Assembly (NCBI GenBank): GCA_001897605.1
Contig: MKTL01000006.1
Span: 611,132-675,131 of the forward strand
DNA from: Clostridiales bacterium 38-18
Lineage (GTDB): Bacteria > Bacillota > Clostridia > Peptostreptococcales > Acidaminobacteraceae
Direction of reading: 5' to 3'
DNA length: 64,000 nt
Positions 1 through 8,693 of the stretch are shown here, piece after piece (positions within the stretch are counted from its first letter, which is position 1; the number at the start of each line of letters is the position of its first letter). The notes under the pieces are model-generated. The model did not search any database. It was not told where the DNA came from and saw only the letters and a program-made list of their open reading frames with translations. A program made the translations under genes and the position numbers.

Positions 1-370
1 AAGATTGTTCTAAAATGTTGTTCATTATGATGTTGCTGGTTTCTGAGCTGAACCAAAGGACCCATAAAACAGTACTGATAAAAAGGGGTAAGGCAACAGA
101 AATTTTATTCCAAACAGGGTCGATCATTTTTAAAAATGCTTTGCCTGAGAAATAAAAAATCACCAAATAACCAATCAACAAAATTGCAGAAGGGATCGCT
201 TGCCACATATAGTGTTTTGTCTCCGCTTCCTTCGTTACCCAATCTGAGATACTTGCATCATAAAAAATTCTAAATACGACCAGTGACAGGATGCCCATCA
301 AAAGATGAATCCAAAGACTGGTAATGATATTATCTAGAATTAAGGTGCTTTTAGTTTTATCTGACAACAA
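1..370 (-). CDS. Membrane protein, C-terminus beyond window edge
   Basis: This minus-strand reading frame is open to the left edge of the window, so the protein is incomplete. It would start at one of two adjacent TTG codons just after a G-rich site (GGGGGGAG), since there is no in-frame ATG near the ribosome binding site. The visible part has at least three hydrophobic segments (around LLMGILSLVVF, AILLIGYLVIFYF and VALPLFISTVLWVLWF), so it is an integral membrane protein. It follows the zinc-ribbon membrane gene by about 20 bases and is probably in the same transcript. I do not recognise the family. Confidence 0.6.
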   Translation of the reverse strand, partial: MLSDKTKSTLILDNIITSLWIHLLMGILSLVVFRIFYDASISDWVTKEAETKHYMWQAIPSAILLIGYLVIFYFSGKAFLKMIDPVWNKISVALPLFISTVLWVLWFSSETSNIIMNNILEQS

Positions 371-389
371 ACTCCCCCCAGTTAAATGC

Positions 390-842
390 TTACTTCAACT
401 CTTTCCCACACGATGGACAGAATTGATAGCCTTTTTCTAATTTTTCACCACAATACGGACAGAATCGATAAACTCTATCAGATGTTTCTTCGTATCTTGA
501 ATCCGCTTCATAAATTAAATCGTTTTCACGGCTTGAAACATCTTTAACTTTTGAACTATCCGCATATCGGTTCGCTTGGAACAATTCATTCAAAGGATCA
601 CTTTCTTCCCCGTCGTCTGTAATGTCATATAATGACATACGATTTGATCCAGTTGTATTTTTAAAATTAAAAACGAAATTGATGACACCTATCAAGATAA
701 AAATTAAGCCAAAGAAAACCATTACACCTGGTGCCCCCATACCCGCAACTGAAATGGTCCAAAAGATTCCAAAAATAATCGATACGACTGAACCAGCAGC
801 TCCCATTGCCGATGGTCCTCTTCCAGGTTTAACACTCCTCAT
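390..842 (-). CDS. Small membrane protein with C-terminal zinc ribbon
   Basis: About 150 residues. The track starts it at 908, but GGAGGA lies five bases before the ATG at 842 (MRSVKPGRG), which I take as the start. Two hydrophobic segments follow (SVVSIIFGIFWTISVAG and VMVFFGLIFILIGVINFVF), then a charged linker, then a C-terminal zinc ribbon with two CxxC knuckles (CPYCGEKL and CPSCGKEL). Such domains usually bind one structural zinc; the cellular role is unknown. It sits between the LUD protein and another membrane protein on the same strand. Confidence 0.75.
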   Translation of the reverse strand: MRSVKPGRGPSAMGAAGSVVSIIFGIFWTISVAGMGAPGVMVFFGLIFILIGVINFVFNFKNTTGSNRMSLYDITDDGEESDPLNELFQANRYADSSKVKDVSSRENDLIYEADSRYEETSDRVYRFCPYCGEKLEKGYQFCPSCGKELK

Positions 843-929
843 AGATTCCTCCATTATTTTGTGATTTTTACTTAATTCAAACACCATCAATGGCTTCAAT
901 AACATCAATTACTTTATTTCTTTTACTTA

Positions 930-1538
930 CTAATAGCCATATGCCCCTTCAATAATTAGTAGTTCAATTCTCTTCTCATCAAATTGCCCTTGAATCGTGG
1001 TCAGGTAATTGCAGATTTTATCTGCCGATTTACACTCAATACAGTACCCTAGCTTGGTACAAGGTGTATTCTTACCAAGACGTACAGCATCTAATGGCGC
1101 TGCAACTTTTTTGATTCGCTGTATGGCTTCTTGCTCGTTCTTCACTATTTTGTTGGTTCCCGCAATGAGAAAAACCTTTTTAGGTCCATAAATGATAGGT
1201 GCCACACGACTGCCATTACCATCTAGATTGATGATTTTCCCATTTTCTGTTATGGCATTGACACCGCTGATAAACGTATCTGCAGAGAAATTATCCATAT
1301 AGAGCTGCTTCTTTTCGCTCTTAATAAGCTGTTGATTGTATTTATCTAAGAAGTTAACGCCTTTCTCTCTTAACAAGTGATAGACATTGAGCGCCTCTAA
1401 AGTCATCGAATCCCCTACACCAACCGGTGTTCCTTCGATAATATTCTGATCTAAATATCTAAGCAGTTCTGATTTTGTCTTAAACAGCTCAACTTTGATT
1501 CGGTTCATCCTGAAGGCTTTAATTAATGCTTCGTACAT
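930..1538 (-). CDS. LUD domain protein (LutC/YkgG-like)
   Basis: 202 residues covering a single LUD (DUF162) domain, the family of LutC, part of lactate-utilisation complexes. Recognisable elements are the early GVGDSMTLEAL motif, the central FLIAGTNKIV strand-loop and the Cys-containing tail with CTKLGYCIECKSADKIC. LutA and LutB are not adjacent, so it belongs to the many stand-alone LUD proteins of anaerobes whose substrate is not established. A GGAG site precedes the ATG. The C-terminal cysteines could bind metal or a cluster, but this is only inference. Confidence 0.8.
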   Translation of the reverse strand: MYEALIKAFRMNRIKVELFKTKSELLRYLDQNIIEGTPVGVGDSMTLEALNVYHLLREKGVNFLDKYNQQLIKSEKKQLYMDNFSADTFISGVNAITENGKIINLDGNGSRVAPIIYGPKKVFLIAGTNKIVKNEQEAIQRIKKVAAPLDAVRLGKNTPCTKLGYCIECKSADKICNYLTTIQGQFDEKRIELLIIEGAYGY

Positions 1539-1547
1539 TTCATTCTC

Positions 1548-2924
1548 CTAATGGTTTAATAAGTAATCAATTTCAGGGTCAATCCCCATAATATAATCTT
1601 CAATAGAATGAGATATCCAAACATCGGGTGAAAGCGTCTTGCTGATAGACTCTTGAGTTAAATCTAATTTTGATAATTCCGAATCGGATAGAAGTTCAAA
1701 ATAATCGGATGAACAACTGATCCACCAGCCTAAGTTTGGCAACTGATAGTTTTTAGGAGCACCAAAATGATTTGGTGAATTTCCGGTATCCTGTCCAACC
1801 GTTGTGGCATCTAAAAGTGTCATTGCACGAGTGACATTGATAACGCCTGACGAGAAGGTCGCATTTCCCACGAGAACATAGAACTCACTAGAAAGTGCGG
1901 ATTTGTATCGGCTAAGCTCTGCGATTAGCTTATATGAAATAGCATCATTGCCCCCTTTGCAGTATCTATAATCTAAAATAATCTTCTTAAAATTCTGAGT
2001 CTTGATCATTTCTATGATTTCGCTATTAAAAAGAGTCGTAGGTTGAGTAGTATCCTCAGCCAAGATATTATATTGAATAACCAAATTGTTATCGATATTG
2101 AGCCAACGATAATAACCCGAAGGATCGGTTTCTGGCGTCGCTTCACGTGGCAATTGCTTTAACAAAACAGTTGAAAAGCCTTCCTTTGTTACCCGATCAA
2201 GCGCTAGAGTCGCCTCTTCCCCCTCGTCGTTCATTACCGTTAGAAAAATATTATCCATTGGATCTAAAACACCTATAAAAGCCAATGCATCGTAATTATA
2301 TAGCCAATTTGTAAAATTGGTTTTTACCCATGCTTCGTTTTCATGTGGAATGATTTCTGATAAGGCGCTAAAAACAGAATCTATATCGATTTGATTGATC
2401 CCGACAAGCTGCCATCCCAAATAATCAGCTTCAGCTTCTGGTAATACAGTCAAATACCATTTGTCATCAAATGCATCCACCTTAAATGGATAATAGCTAA
2501 ACTCTGACATCAATAAACTGTCAGACATAATCGTCGTATGTGAGTCCCCTAGATCGGTCAATATCTTTTGTAACTCAAAATAAAGCGTCTGCTTTGATAG
2601 TTGATCTGCCTTTTCATAGAGTTGTCTTTTTAAAGCGACATAATCAGATTGAGACAAGTTACGATATAAATCTGGGTGTTTCTCTTCAAGCGTTTTAAAG
2701 AAGAAGCTCAGATCCTCAGCATATTTTCCATTGTAGTTTATCTCTTGAGATGTTGTTTCTTCATCTGTCGAAACCTCATCAGCGGTTGTTATAGAATTGA
2801 TTTCACTGCTATATTCAGTTGTTTGAGTTTCAATTTCGTTTGAATTCTTTGTCGTACATCCAGCAAAAGTGACTGAAAAAAGCACCACAAAAGAGATTAA
2901 AACGAAACGAAGTAGACGATTCAT
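1548..2924 (-). CDS. Lipoprotein, S41-like peptidase
   Basis: 458 residues with a lipoprotein signal peptide (lipobox FAGC, Cys at about residue 22) followed by a Ser/Thr/Glu-rich linker, so it should be membrane-anchored outside the cell. The C-terminal half resembles the catalytic domain of S41 (C-terminal processing) peptidases: ILDYRYCKGGN strand-loop, then VGNATFSSGVINV, where the Ser of FSSG matches the nucleophile position. A PDZ domain is not obvious. AGGAGG precedes the ATG. The peptidase activity is inferred from fold and motif; the protein could be a non-enzymatic relative. Confidence 0.65.
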   Translation of the reverse strand: MNRLLRFVLISFVVLFSVTFAGCTTKNSNEIETQTTEYSSEINSITTADEVSTDEETTSQEINYNGKYAEDLSFFFKTLEEKHPDLYRNLSQSDYVALKRQLYEKADQLSKQTLYFELQKILTDLGDSHTTIMSDSLLMSEFSYYPFKVDAFDDKWYLTVLPEAEADYLGWQLVGINQIDIDSVFSALSEIIPHENEAWVKTNFTNWLYNYDALAFIGVLDPMDNIFLTVMNDEGEEATLALDRVTKEGFSTVLLKQLPREATPETDPSGYYRWLNIDNNLVIQYNILAEDTTQPTTLFNSEIIEMIKTQNFKKIILDYRYCKGGNDAISYKLIAELSRYKSALSSEFYVLVGNATFSSGVINVTRAMTLLDATTVGQDTGNSPNHFGAPKNYQLPNLGWWISCSSDYFELLSDSELSKLDLTQESISKTLSPDVWISHSIEDYIMGIDPEIDYLLNH

Positions 2925-2945
2925 GCTACCTCCTGTTTAGTTTCC

Positions 2946-3974
2946 TTAGCTCAAAATTTCAAACGTCTTTGTGCCTCTGATCTTTTGATTGATATATCGA
3001 TTCCGATTAAGTGCACTTATCTTATCCACTTCCTTTTGGCAATCGTTAATAACCTGTTCCTTAAGCCCAGTTAACGATATGATGACCGAAGGATTCATCC
3101 CCTCTAAAATCATATTGATAATGGCGAATTTCTGAAGTCCCGTTAAAGTAAATGGATTTTTACCCGTCACTTTTTCACCGGTTTCTTCCTCAAAAGCGCA
3201 CTTGACCTCAGTCAGGAACTCATGTGCCAAGTCATGTCTCACAGGCTTACCTGATGTTTTTACAAATAGTAATTCTGTATCCTCAAATCGCATTTCTTCC
3301 CTGAGTTGAAGGTATTTTTCAAAATCCTCAACCAGTGAATATGGCAGTTCTAGGAAAAGCGTTCTATTCGCAACATCCTTGTAGCGAAGCTTCAAAATTC
3401 GTCTTTGGAAATCATAATCACTTACCAACATAGACGCGACACGGTCCACATTTAAACCATAAATTAGCAATAGTTTGACGACGATTTTCACACTCATGGC
3501 TTTAAAATTATTTGCGTTTAATTGTTCAAGTGCCTTCATCATAAAACTCACTTGATTTTGATCAATCGGCGGATAGGCTTCCCGATCCTTTAAAACAATG
3601 CCGTAAGTTTTGAGACGATCATCCACTTCTTGCGCTAAAGCCGAAAAAGGCATCAACCTGCCTAAAGCATCGTTGGGATACTTTTCTAAGATCACGCGTT
3701 CAAACAACTGATTCAATGCAATTAAAAAATCATCAATGGCTGACTTACTACTAACGTTCTCATTGTTTTTAATGTAATATACGGCACTTTCTATGATACT
3801 CTCTCTATTAAATTGCTCTATAAAAACAGCATCAAGCGTAATACCATTTGCCATTTTTTCTAAAACATATGGTGCGAAATAATCCCTTAACTTAGGCACA
3901 TATTGGTTAAACTTATGAATGGTTAAAAGATCGCCAAAATCCTGTTCTATCAGTGATACGATGTGTTTATTCAT
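2946..3974 (-). CDS. Degenerate tyrosine-recombinase-like protein
   Basis: 342 residues. From about residue 150 the sequence reads like the catalytic domain of phage-type integrases (LLLIYGLNVDRVASM, then DYDFQRRILKLRYKD, then FLELPYSLVEDFEKYLQ), and the end (GLQKFAIINMILEGMNPSVIISLTGL) resembles the HxxR-to-GH region. However the HxxR motif, the second His and a C-terminal catalytic Tyr are not recognisable. It may therefore be a catalytically dead relative or a DNA-binding protein. It stands alone with no attachment site or phage genes beside it. Assignment rests on pattern similarity only. Confidence 0.45.
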   Translation of the reverse strand: MNKHIVSLIEQDFGDLLTIHKFNQYVPKLRDYFAPYVLEKMANGITLDAVFIEQFNRESIIESAVYYIKNNENVSSKSAIDDFLIALNQLFERVILEKYPNDALGRLMPFSALAQEVDDRLKTYGIVLKDREAYPPIDQNQVSFMMKALEQLNANNFKAMSVKIVVKLLLIYGLNVDRVASMLVSDYDFQRRILKLRYKDVANRTLFLELPYSLVEDFEKYLQLREEMRFEDTELLFVKTSGKPVRHDLAHEFLTEVKCAFEEETGEKVTGKNPFTLTGLQKFAIINMILEGMNPSVIISLTGLKEQVINDCQKEVDKISALNRNRYINQKIRGTKTFEILS

Positions 3975-4088
3975 TTTCTTGCTCCTTTAATTTGCCAAAC
4001 GAATGTTTGCTATCTCTATTCTACCATAATATTTTATTCTTCTTCCAAATTAATGGTTTTTTAAGATTACATTCCTGTGACATAAAAA

Positions 4089-4145
4089 TAACTACCCTTA
4101 ATCGATCTTTCATTAATTAAACTTAGACCAAATCAAGGGTAGTTA
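4089..4145. terminator. Long-stem terminator after blaR1-like gene
   Basis: An 11-bp perfect inverted repeat (TAACTACCCTT and its complement) encloses a 35-base loop; on the minus strand it is followed by TATTTTTATG-type T-rich sequence just past the stop of the BlaR1-like gene. Confidence 0.65.
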
Positions 4146-4150
4146 ATATT

Positions 4151-5965
4151 TTATTCCCAAACACTAATCGACGCGATAAAGGCTTTGAACTGCTCATAGG
4201 TCTCACCTTGCTCCCATAGAGTCGTCTGAATCACATCCTTTAACCCCTCTGCAAGCTCAGCTTTATCAAAAGAAACCGACATCTTCTGATCATCTGTATC
4301 GCTAAACTCAAAGGAAACCGTCTCCACATTTTCCACCAGCGCAAAGGTCATTAAAGCATTGCGTTTTAGAATTTCATAATTCGGTGAATCATTGATCAAT
4401 GTATCATCTACAGCGATTTCACTTGCAAGCACCACAGTGACACCATATGGCATTTCACTGGTTGTCATCTCAAAGTGATCGTAGCTTGACCAACTCGGAT
4501 AGGCAAAACCACCGATGATGCCACCGACCTTGCTCGCGTTGCCAACATAGTTGGTTCTATTGGCATATACGGTTTCAAGTGAAGTATAAAATGGTTCTTC
4601 CTCTAGTTCAAAAAACCATCTAATTGAATTATGTCTTTCAGGGGTGTCGTAACCAACCGCTAGATAAAGATCACCATTGTTCTGTTTAAAAAGCCAATAT
4701 GTGGTCCCCGCTTCATCCGATAGCCTAGATACATAACGCTCATCTGCTTTGTCGATTATTTTTTTTGCATCACTTGAAGCCAGTAGGTTGAATGGATCTT
4801 GAAAATCCGCCGCAGTTAAACTCACCTTTTCAAGAGGATCGCTATCCACCCAGTTTACCTCTGACGTTTCCTTACGGCTAATCACGTTCTGATCGGTAAT
4901 GGTAAAAGTGGGATAGGTCGATTCAAAATAAGTAAACGAATAGATCGGATCTTCATATACCTTACTGACGACACGATAGGTTTTCCCAGTGAAATCGCCT
5001 TGTATCATCGGATTCGTAATAAGCGTTACTGCAAGAACGATCAAAGCTAGAGTTGCAACGATGCCCACCCAGGATTTTGTCTTTTTAAAGCGAAGCACGT
5101 TTTTAACCCGCTGCTTCGTATCCCCTTCACCAAAAGCCACTGGAGAAAATGGATATACAGGCTGTCCAACCGCTAGACGCAGCATCGAAGTCGAATAAGG
5201 TTTCTTAATGTTATGCCCATATTGCTGAATGACCGCTTCATCACAGGACATCTCCATGTCGCGCATCGCAAGGTTAAAACCAAGCCATACTAAGGGATTA
5301 AACCAATGTAGGGTTAGGGCAATACACGCAAGGCTTCTCCAAAGCGGATCAAAACGACGGACATGCACCTTTTCATGAGCAAGTATATAATAGCGTTCTT
5401 CATCGGATAGAGTCGCAGGTAGTATAATTTTCGGATTAAAAACACCGATTACAAAGGGCGAACTAAAATGTGATGATTGATAGACGCCATCACCTAGATA
5501 AACCGCTTGTTTGACCCCTTTATATAGACGATAACCCTTAAAGAGATTGAATCCCAAGAGCACCACCACACCGATTAACCAGATCGTGAGCAGAACGCCT
5601 TCATAATTCAATGTTAAATTATTCTGCGCTAGGTTTGTGACGGTAAGAGTTGAGGATAAAGGTTTTACAATGCCATTTGCTATGGGACTTAAAACGGTAT
5701 GGCTGGTTGTACTGATGATGCCAGCACCGAATGCTGACTCAGACATACGCTTCGTAGGCGCATCAAACCATCCCACTCCGCCAAGTAAGGACCATCTAGA
5801 CATAACTGAGAAAGGCACCAGCAGTCTAAACAATGCAACCGACCAAAGCAGATAGCTCAAATTCTTAGGCAATCTAAATGCCAATCCTCTGAACAATAGG
5901 ATGATGAGAATTGTCATACTTCCGGTCAAGCTAAGTTCGATGATTAGATCGATTAAGGTTTTCAT
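4151..5965 (-). CDS. BlaR1/MecR1-family M56 membrane peptidase
   Basis: 604 residues. The N-terminal part carries several membrane segments (residues about 8-30, 34-55, 125-145 and one near 300) and an M56 peptidase domain with the zinc motif HEKVH and downstream NPLVW. In characterised systems such a protein senses a signal and triggers cleavage of its BlaI-type repressor. The extracellular C-terminal region (about 320-604) is not recognisably a penicillin-binding domain, so the signal need not be a beta-lactam. The start ATG overlaps the repressor stop by four bases, indicating translational coupling. No beta-lactamase gene is adjacent. Confidence 0.85.
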   Translation of the reverse strand: MKTLIDLIIELSLTGSMTILIILLFRGLAFRLPKNLSYLLWSVALFRLLVPFSVMSRWSLLGGVGWFDAPTKRMSESAFGAGIISTTSHTVLSPIANGIVKPLSSTLTVTNLAQNNLTLNYEGVLLTIWLIGVVVLLGFNLFKGYRLYKGVKQAVYLGDGVYQSSHFSSPFVIGVFNPKIILPATLSDEERYYILAHEKVHVRRFDPLWRSLACIALTLHWFNPLVWLGFNLAMRDMEMSCDEAVIQQYGHNIKKPYSTSMLRLAVGQPVYPFSPVAFGEGDTKQRVKNVLRFKKTKSWVGIVATLALIVLAVTLITNPMIQGDFTGKTYRVVSKVYEDPIYSFTYFESTYPTFTITDQNVISRKETSEVNWVDSDPLEKVSLTAADFQDPFNLLASSDAKKIIDKADERYVSRLSDEAGTTYWLFKQNNGDLYLAVGYDTPERHNSIRWFFELEEEPFYTSLETVYANRTNYVGNASKVGGIIGGFAYPSWSSYDHFEMTTSEMPYGVTVVLASEIAVDDTLINDSPNYEILKRNALMTFALVENVETVSFEFSDTDDQKMSVSFDKAELAEGLKDVIQTTLWEQGETYEQFKAFIASISVWE

Positions 5966-6330
5966 TCGTCTGCCTCCTGATGTGTGTCGATCATCCTTTG
6001 TATGGCTTCTATCTCATCGCGATTGAGTTTTTTCTTTCTTGAGAAAGCCGCAATAAAGTTAGGAAGCGAGTCGTTAAAATTCTCTCTAACAAAAGCTGTC
6101 CCCTGTTCCGACTTAAAAGCCTCTCTTGAAAGCAAGACTGTAATCTGTCCATCCTCTTGCAAAAACAGCTCTCGATCGCAAAGTCTTTTTAACATCGTAT
6201 AGGTCGTCGTCCTTTTCCAATCAAAAGCATCTGAGCAAAGTGCAATTAATGTTTTAGTCGTAAGAGGTGCATGATCCCATATGAGTTCTGCTAAGCGCTC
6301 TTCCATTTCTCCTAACTTATGCTTTTCCAT
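5962..6330 (-). CDS. BlaI/MecI/CopY-family repressor
   Basis: 122 residues, the usual length for the family. The N-terminal winged helix is clear (MEERLAELIWDHAPLTTKTL, then WKRTTTYTMLKRL), followed by the dimerisation tail. It should bind the paired GTCTAA-N5-TTAGAC sites just upstream and repress its own two-gene operon with the BlaR1-like peptidase. A GGAGG lies before the ATG. Because the sensor part of the partner is not penicillin-binding-like, the inducer is unknown. Confidence 0.9.
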   Translation of the reverse strand: MEKHKLGEMEERLAELIWDHAPLTTKTLIALCSDAFDWKRTTTYTMLKRLCDRELFLQEDGQITVLLSREAFKSEQGTAFVRENFNDSLPNFIAAFSRKKKLNRDEIEAIQRMIDTHQEADE

Positions 6331-6405
6331 CTGGTCCTCCTGTGATCAATCAAAACTGATGTTTGAAATAAAGTCTATCAATTAATTATACTGTTCTTCC
6401 AAAAT

Positions 6406-6458
6406 AAAACTGTCTAACGCTATTAGACATTTTTAGTCTAATAACGTTAGACAGTTTT
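6406..6458. promoter_or_regulatory. Double BlaI-type operator that also forms a terminator hairpin
   Basis: Two copies of GTCTAA-N5-TTAGAC lie at 6412-6428 and 6436-6452, centred 24 bases apart, just upstream of the BlaI-like gene. Their outer flanks are complementary, giving a 14-bp inverted repeat (AAAACTGTCTAACG) around both sites. On the minus strand the hairpin ends in TTTTATTTT immediately after the stop of the GNAT gene at 6468, so it probably also terminates that transcript. Confidence 0.8.
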
Positions 6459-6467
6459 GTCAAGTCA

Positions 6468-7046
6468 TTATTTTCTTAAATCACAAGATCTGTCTTTCAT
6501 CTGTTCCCATTCACTCTTTAAAAGTCGATAACACACGCGATCATATAAGATGCCATCGATGGCACTGTGCTTCACTAGGTGTGCTTCTTTAACCATTCCT
6601 AGCTTGATCATTATATTTTCTGAGGTAACATTGGCCTTATTACAGCCTGTTTCAATTTTTATGATCCCGCCTTTTGTAAAGGCAAAATCTAAAACCGATT
6701 TAGCGGCTTCAGTCACATACCCTTTTCCCCAAAATGACTTTAATACAAAATAGCCCATTTCTGCAACTGCACCTTCAGTAGCTTGCTCAGAAATCGTGTA
6801 GCCTATATCTCCAACATAGTTGCCGGTAGCCTTCTCCTCTATCGCTAAGAAAACCTTAAGGCGGTTGTCGAGTTTTGCATGTTTCATCGCTTCAAATAAA
6901 TTTTCCCTTGATTCATCCATGGAATGCGTTCTTAAATCCGATATAAAATAGGTATTTTCGTCACTGGATAATAGCTGATGAAGTCCCTCTAAATCCTCGT
7001 ATTCATGGTCTCTAATGATCAATCGATCTGTTTCTAATCTTATCAT
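6468..7046 (-). CDS. GNAT N-acetyltransferase, RimJ/RimL type
   Basis: 192 residues. It begins with the typical RLETDRLIIRDHEYEDLEGL strand and contains the acetyl-CoA loop region VLKSFWGKGYVTEAAKSVLDFAF, followed by the RimJ-like NVTSENIMIKLGM segment. The family acetylates protein N-termini or small molecules with acetyl-CoA; the substrate is not evident. Its start overlaps the stop of the upstream lipoprotein gene by four bases, so the two are translated together. Transcription probably ends in the BlaI operator hairpin. Confidence 0.88.
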   Translation of the reverse strand: MIRLETDRLIIRDHEYEDLEGLHQLLSSDENTYFISDLRTHSMDESRENLFEAMKHAKLDNRLKVFLAIEEKATGNYVGDIGYTISEQATEGAVAEMGYFVLKSFWGKGYVTEAAKSVLDFAFTKGGIIKIETGCNKANVTSENIMIKLGMVKEAHLVKHSAIDGILYDRVCYRLLKSEWEQMKDRSCDLRK

Positions 7047-7810
7047 GGTGAAGTGCCTATGCTTTCTATGGTATAATGGTCGTTCTCAACTTTCATAATT
7101 GCAAAACCCACCTGACGATACGCATCCTTTTGATCCTCAATTGACTTAATATTGCCAGCAAGTACAGGTTCATAATTTGACGCTAGCTTAAATTCAGATT
7201 CAAAATAAAAACAATAACTTAAAGAATCACCCGCAGAACGATCCTTTAACCCCTCGAAATCTACTCTCTTTAATTCAACAGTCTCAATAAACGGACTAAA
7301 ATCAAACAGATTTAGAGCACTTTCTTTCAAGTAGATTTCTGAGAACTTATCTAATAGTGACTGTACCTCTGAACGACTGTCTTCTGATATTAAATCTGAT
7401 ATGTATAATTCACCATCATTATTAGTTATACTAACTTTCGCAGTATAATATTGGCTATTTAGTATATAGCCAACTGCATATTGGCGTGTTTCCGTCGGAT
7501 TCAGACCGTCACTAACATGTAGATCAGATGGATAAAATGTCATCTTTATATTTGTATCCACCTCATCCTTTAAAAAAGCATCCATAGCCTCAATAGAAGG
7601 AGACACGGTTTTATTTGATATCGTTTCAGTATTTGTATCAGTATCCTCAGTATCCTCAGCACTCACAGTACTCTCAGTCCTATTCTTTTCTAAGGTTGAC
7701 ATTTGAGCACCATCAACAGAGCTTAGATTGCTATTGACATCATTGGGTTTGCAAGAAGACGCTAGAAAAATGACTGCTATCATAATTGTGATTACAGTTA
7801 CTTTTTTCAT
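7043..7810 (-). CDS. Lipoprotein of unknown function
   Basis: 255 residues with a lipoprotein signal (ATVIFLASSC-type lipobox, Cys at about residue 20), a Thr/Glu/Asp-rich linker (about residues 35-70, encoded partly by short DNA repeats) and a mixed alpha/beta domain of some 180 residues. I recognise no catalytic motif. The protein should sit on the outer face of the membrane. It is translationally coupled to the following GNAT gene by a four-base overlap, although a secreted lipoprotein and a cytoplasmic acetyltransferase have no obvious shared task. Confidence 0.7.
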   Translation of the reverse strand: MKKVTVITIMIAVIFLASSCKPNDVNSNLSSVDGAQMSTLEKNRTESTVSAEDTEDTDTNTETISNKTVSPSIEAMDAFLKDEVDTNIKMTFYPSDLHVSDGLNPTETRQYAVGYILNSQYYTAKVSITNNDGELYISDLISEDSRSEVQSLLDKFSEIYLKESALNLFDFSPFIETVELKRVDFEGLKDRSAGDSLSYCFYFESEFKLASNYEPVLAGNIKSIEDQKDAYRQVGFAIMKVENDHYTIESIGTSP

Positions 7811-7862
7811 TAGTAATGCCCCCTTTTGGGTTGATCTTTAGGTGGTCTTAGTAACTTTATGC

Positions 7863-8381
7863 TTACTTAAACCAAAATTCCATAATATCGAGTGGCTTCC
7901 CCGCTTGATTGGTGATGACGTATTCTTTCACAACCGTAGCGTGATAAGATTCTGGAATTTTTCGACTCGAAATATTCCTTCGGTCTACAGGGTACTTAAA
8001 GAAATCGTACACCAAATTCTCACGACCCCAACTAACCAACCCTTCTATCGCTTCTTTACCAAGTCCCAAACCATGTGCATCTGTTTTCAACCAAATACCA
8101 AGCTCTGGATTAAGTGAGTTGATGCCATGAAGACCACAGCAGCCCAAAAAAGTATCATCGTTTTTATCTTTAATGACCATTTGCAAATCCTTTTTAGCAT
8201 CGAGCTTATTGACTGCAGTAGTAACGAACTCCTTTGTATCTTCAATTTCACCTGTTGGAACTGGATACATATACGTTGATACATTTGTCGTAAAATGGTG
8301 AAAAACATCAGAAATATCTGTTTCAGATATCGGTACTAGCAATAGCCTTTTCGTTTGGATAACAACCCTTCTCAGGTTCAT
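7863..8381 (-). CDS. GNAT N-acetyltransferase
   Basis: 172 residues. The frame opens with the RimJ/RimL-like strand QTKRLLLVPISETDISDVF and has the acetyl-CoA-binding segment DAHGLGLGKEAIEGLVSWG. Substrate unknown. The C-terminal third (VDRRNISSRKIPESYHATVV) matches the usual N-x-x-S-x-x-[IL] turn of the family. A GGAGG-type site lies before the ATG. It is separated from the upstream VOC gene by a 300-base gap with a hairpin and a tandem repeat, so it is probably transcribed alone. Confidence 0.85.
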   Translation of the reverse strand: MNLRRVVIQTKRLLLVPISETDISDVFHHFTTNVSTYMYPVPTGEIEDTKEFVTTAVNKLDAKKDLQMVIKDKNDDTFLGCCGLHGINSLNPELGIWLKTDAHGLGLGKEAIEGLVSWGRENLVYDFFKYPVDRRNISSRKIPESYHATVVKEYVITNQAGKPLDIMEFWFK

Positions 8382-8505
8382 GACACTTTGTACCTCCTTA
8401 ATTTATTGCCGAAAAATATGTATTCAAAATATTCAAACGAATTGCTTTCCAGATTATTATATCACCTTGTTCCTAAATCGAATATTAAAGTCTCATTAAA
8501 GCATA

Positions 8506-8536
8506 AAACTCAGCTTCCATTTTGAAAGCTGAGTTT
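8506..8536 (-). terminator. Hairpin terminator after the VOC-family gene
   Basis: AAACTCAGCTT and its exact complement form an 11-bp stem with a 9-base loop; on the minus strand it is followed by a short T-run (GAGTTTTATGC). It would stop transcripts coming from the gene at 8694. Confidence 0.65.
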
Positions 8537-8582
8537 AGGTGTAAATTTAATTATGCTTTTATAGTAACCACATTCTTATAAA

Positions 8583-8664
8583 CATGTTTTCATGTTTTCA
8601 TGTTTTCATGTTTTCATGTTTTCATGTTTTCATGTTTTCATGTTTTCATGTTTTCATGTTTTCA
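8583..8664. repeat. Ten-copy 8-bp tandem repeat CATGTTTT
   Basis: Ten perfect head-to-tail copies of CATGTTTT (82 bases including a partial copy) lie in the 310-base gap between two minus-strand genes. No copy differs from the others. Together with the hairpin at 8506 it is the only recognisable content of this gap. Confidence 0.97.
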
Positions 8665-8693
8665 ATAGCTTCTAGTTTTGAATGGCTTCTTGC

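Noticed and set aside
2946-3974. Integrase marking a mobile element or prophage
   Set aside because: Catalytic residues are missing, and no attachment-site duplication, tRNA or phage gene is nearby.
4151-6330. Beta-lactam resistance locus
   Set aside because: BlaI-BlaR1-type genes are there but no beta-lactamase or PBP gene, and the sensor domain does not show penicillin-binding motifs.
7842-8117. Plus-strand ORF opposite the second GNAT gene
   Set aside because: Shadow of the GNAT frame; no ribosome binding site.
8583-8664. Tandem repeat as a CRISPR array
   Set aside because: Units are 8 bp with no spacers, and no cas gene is present.
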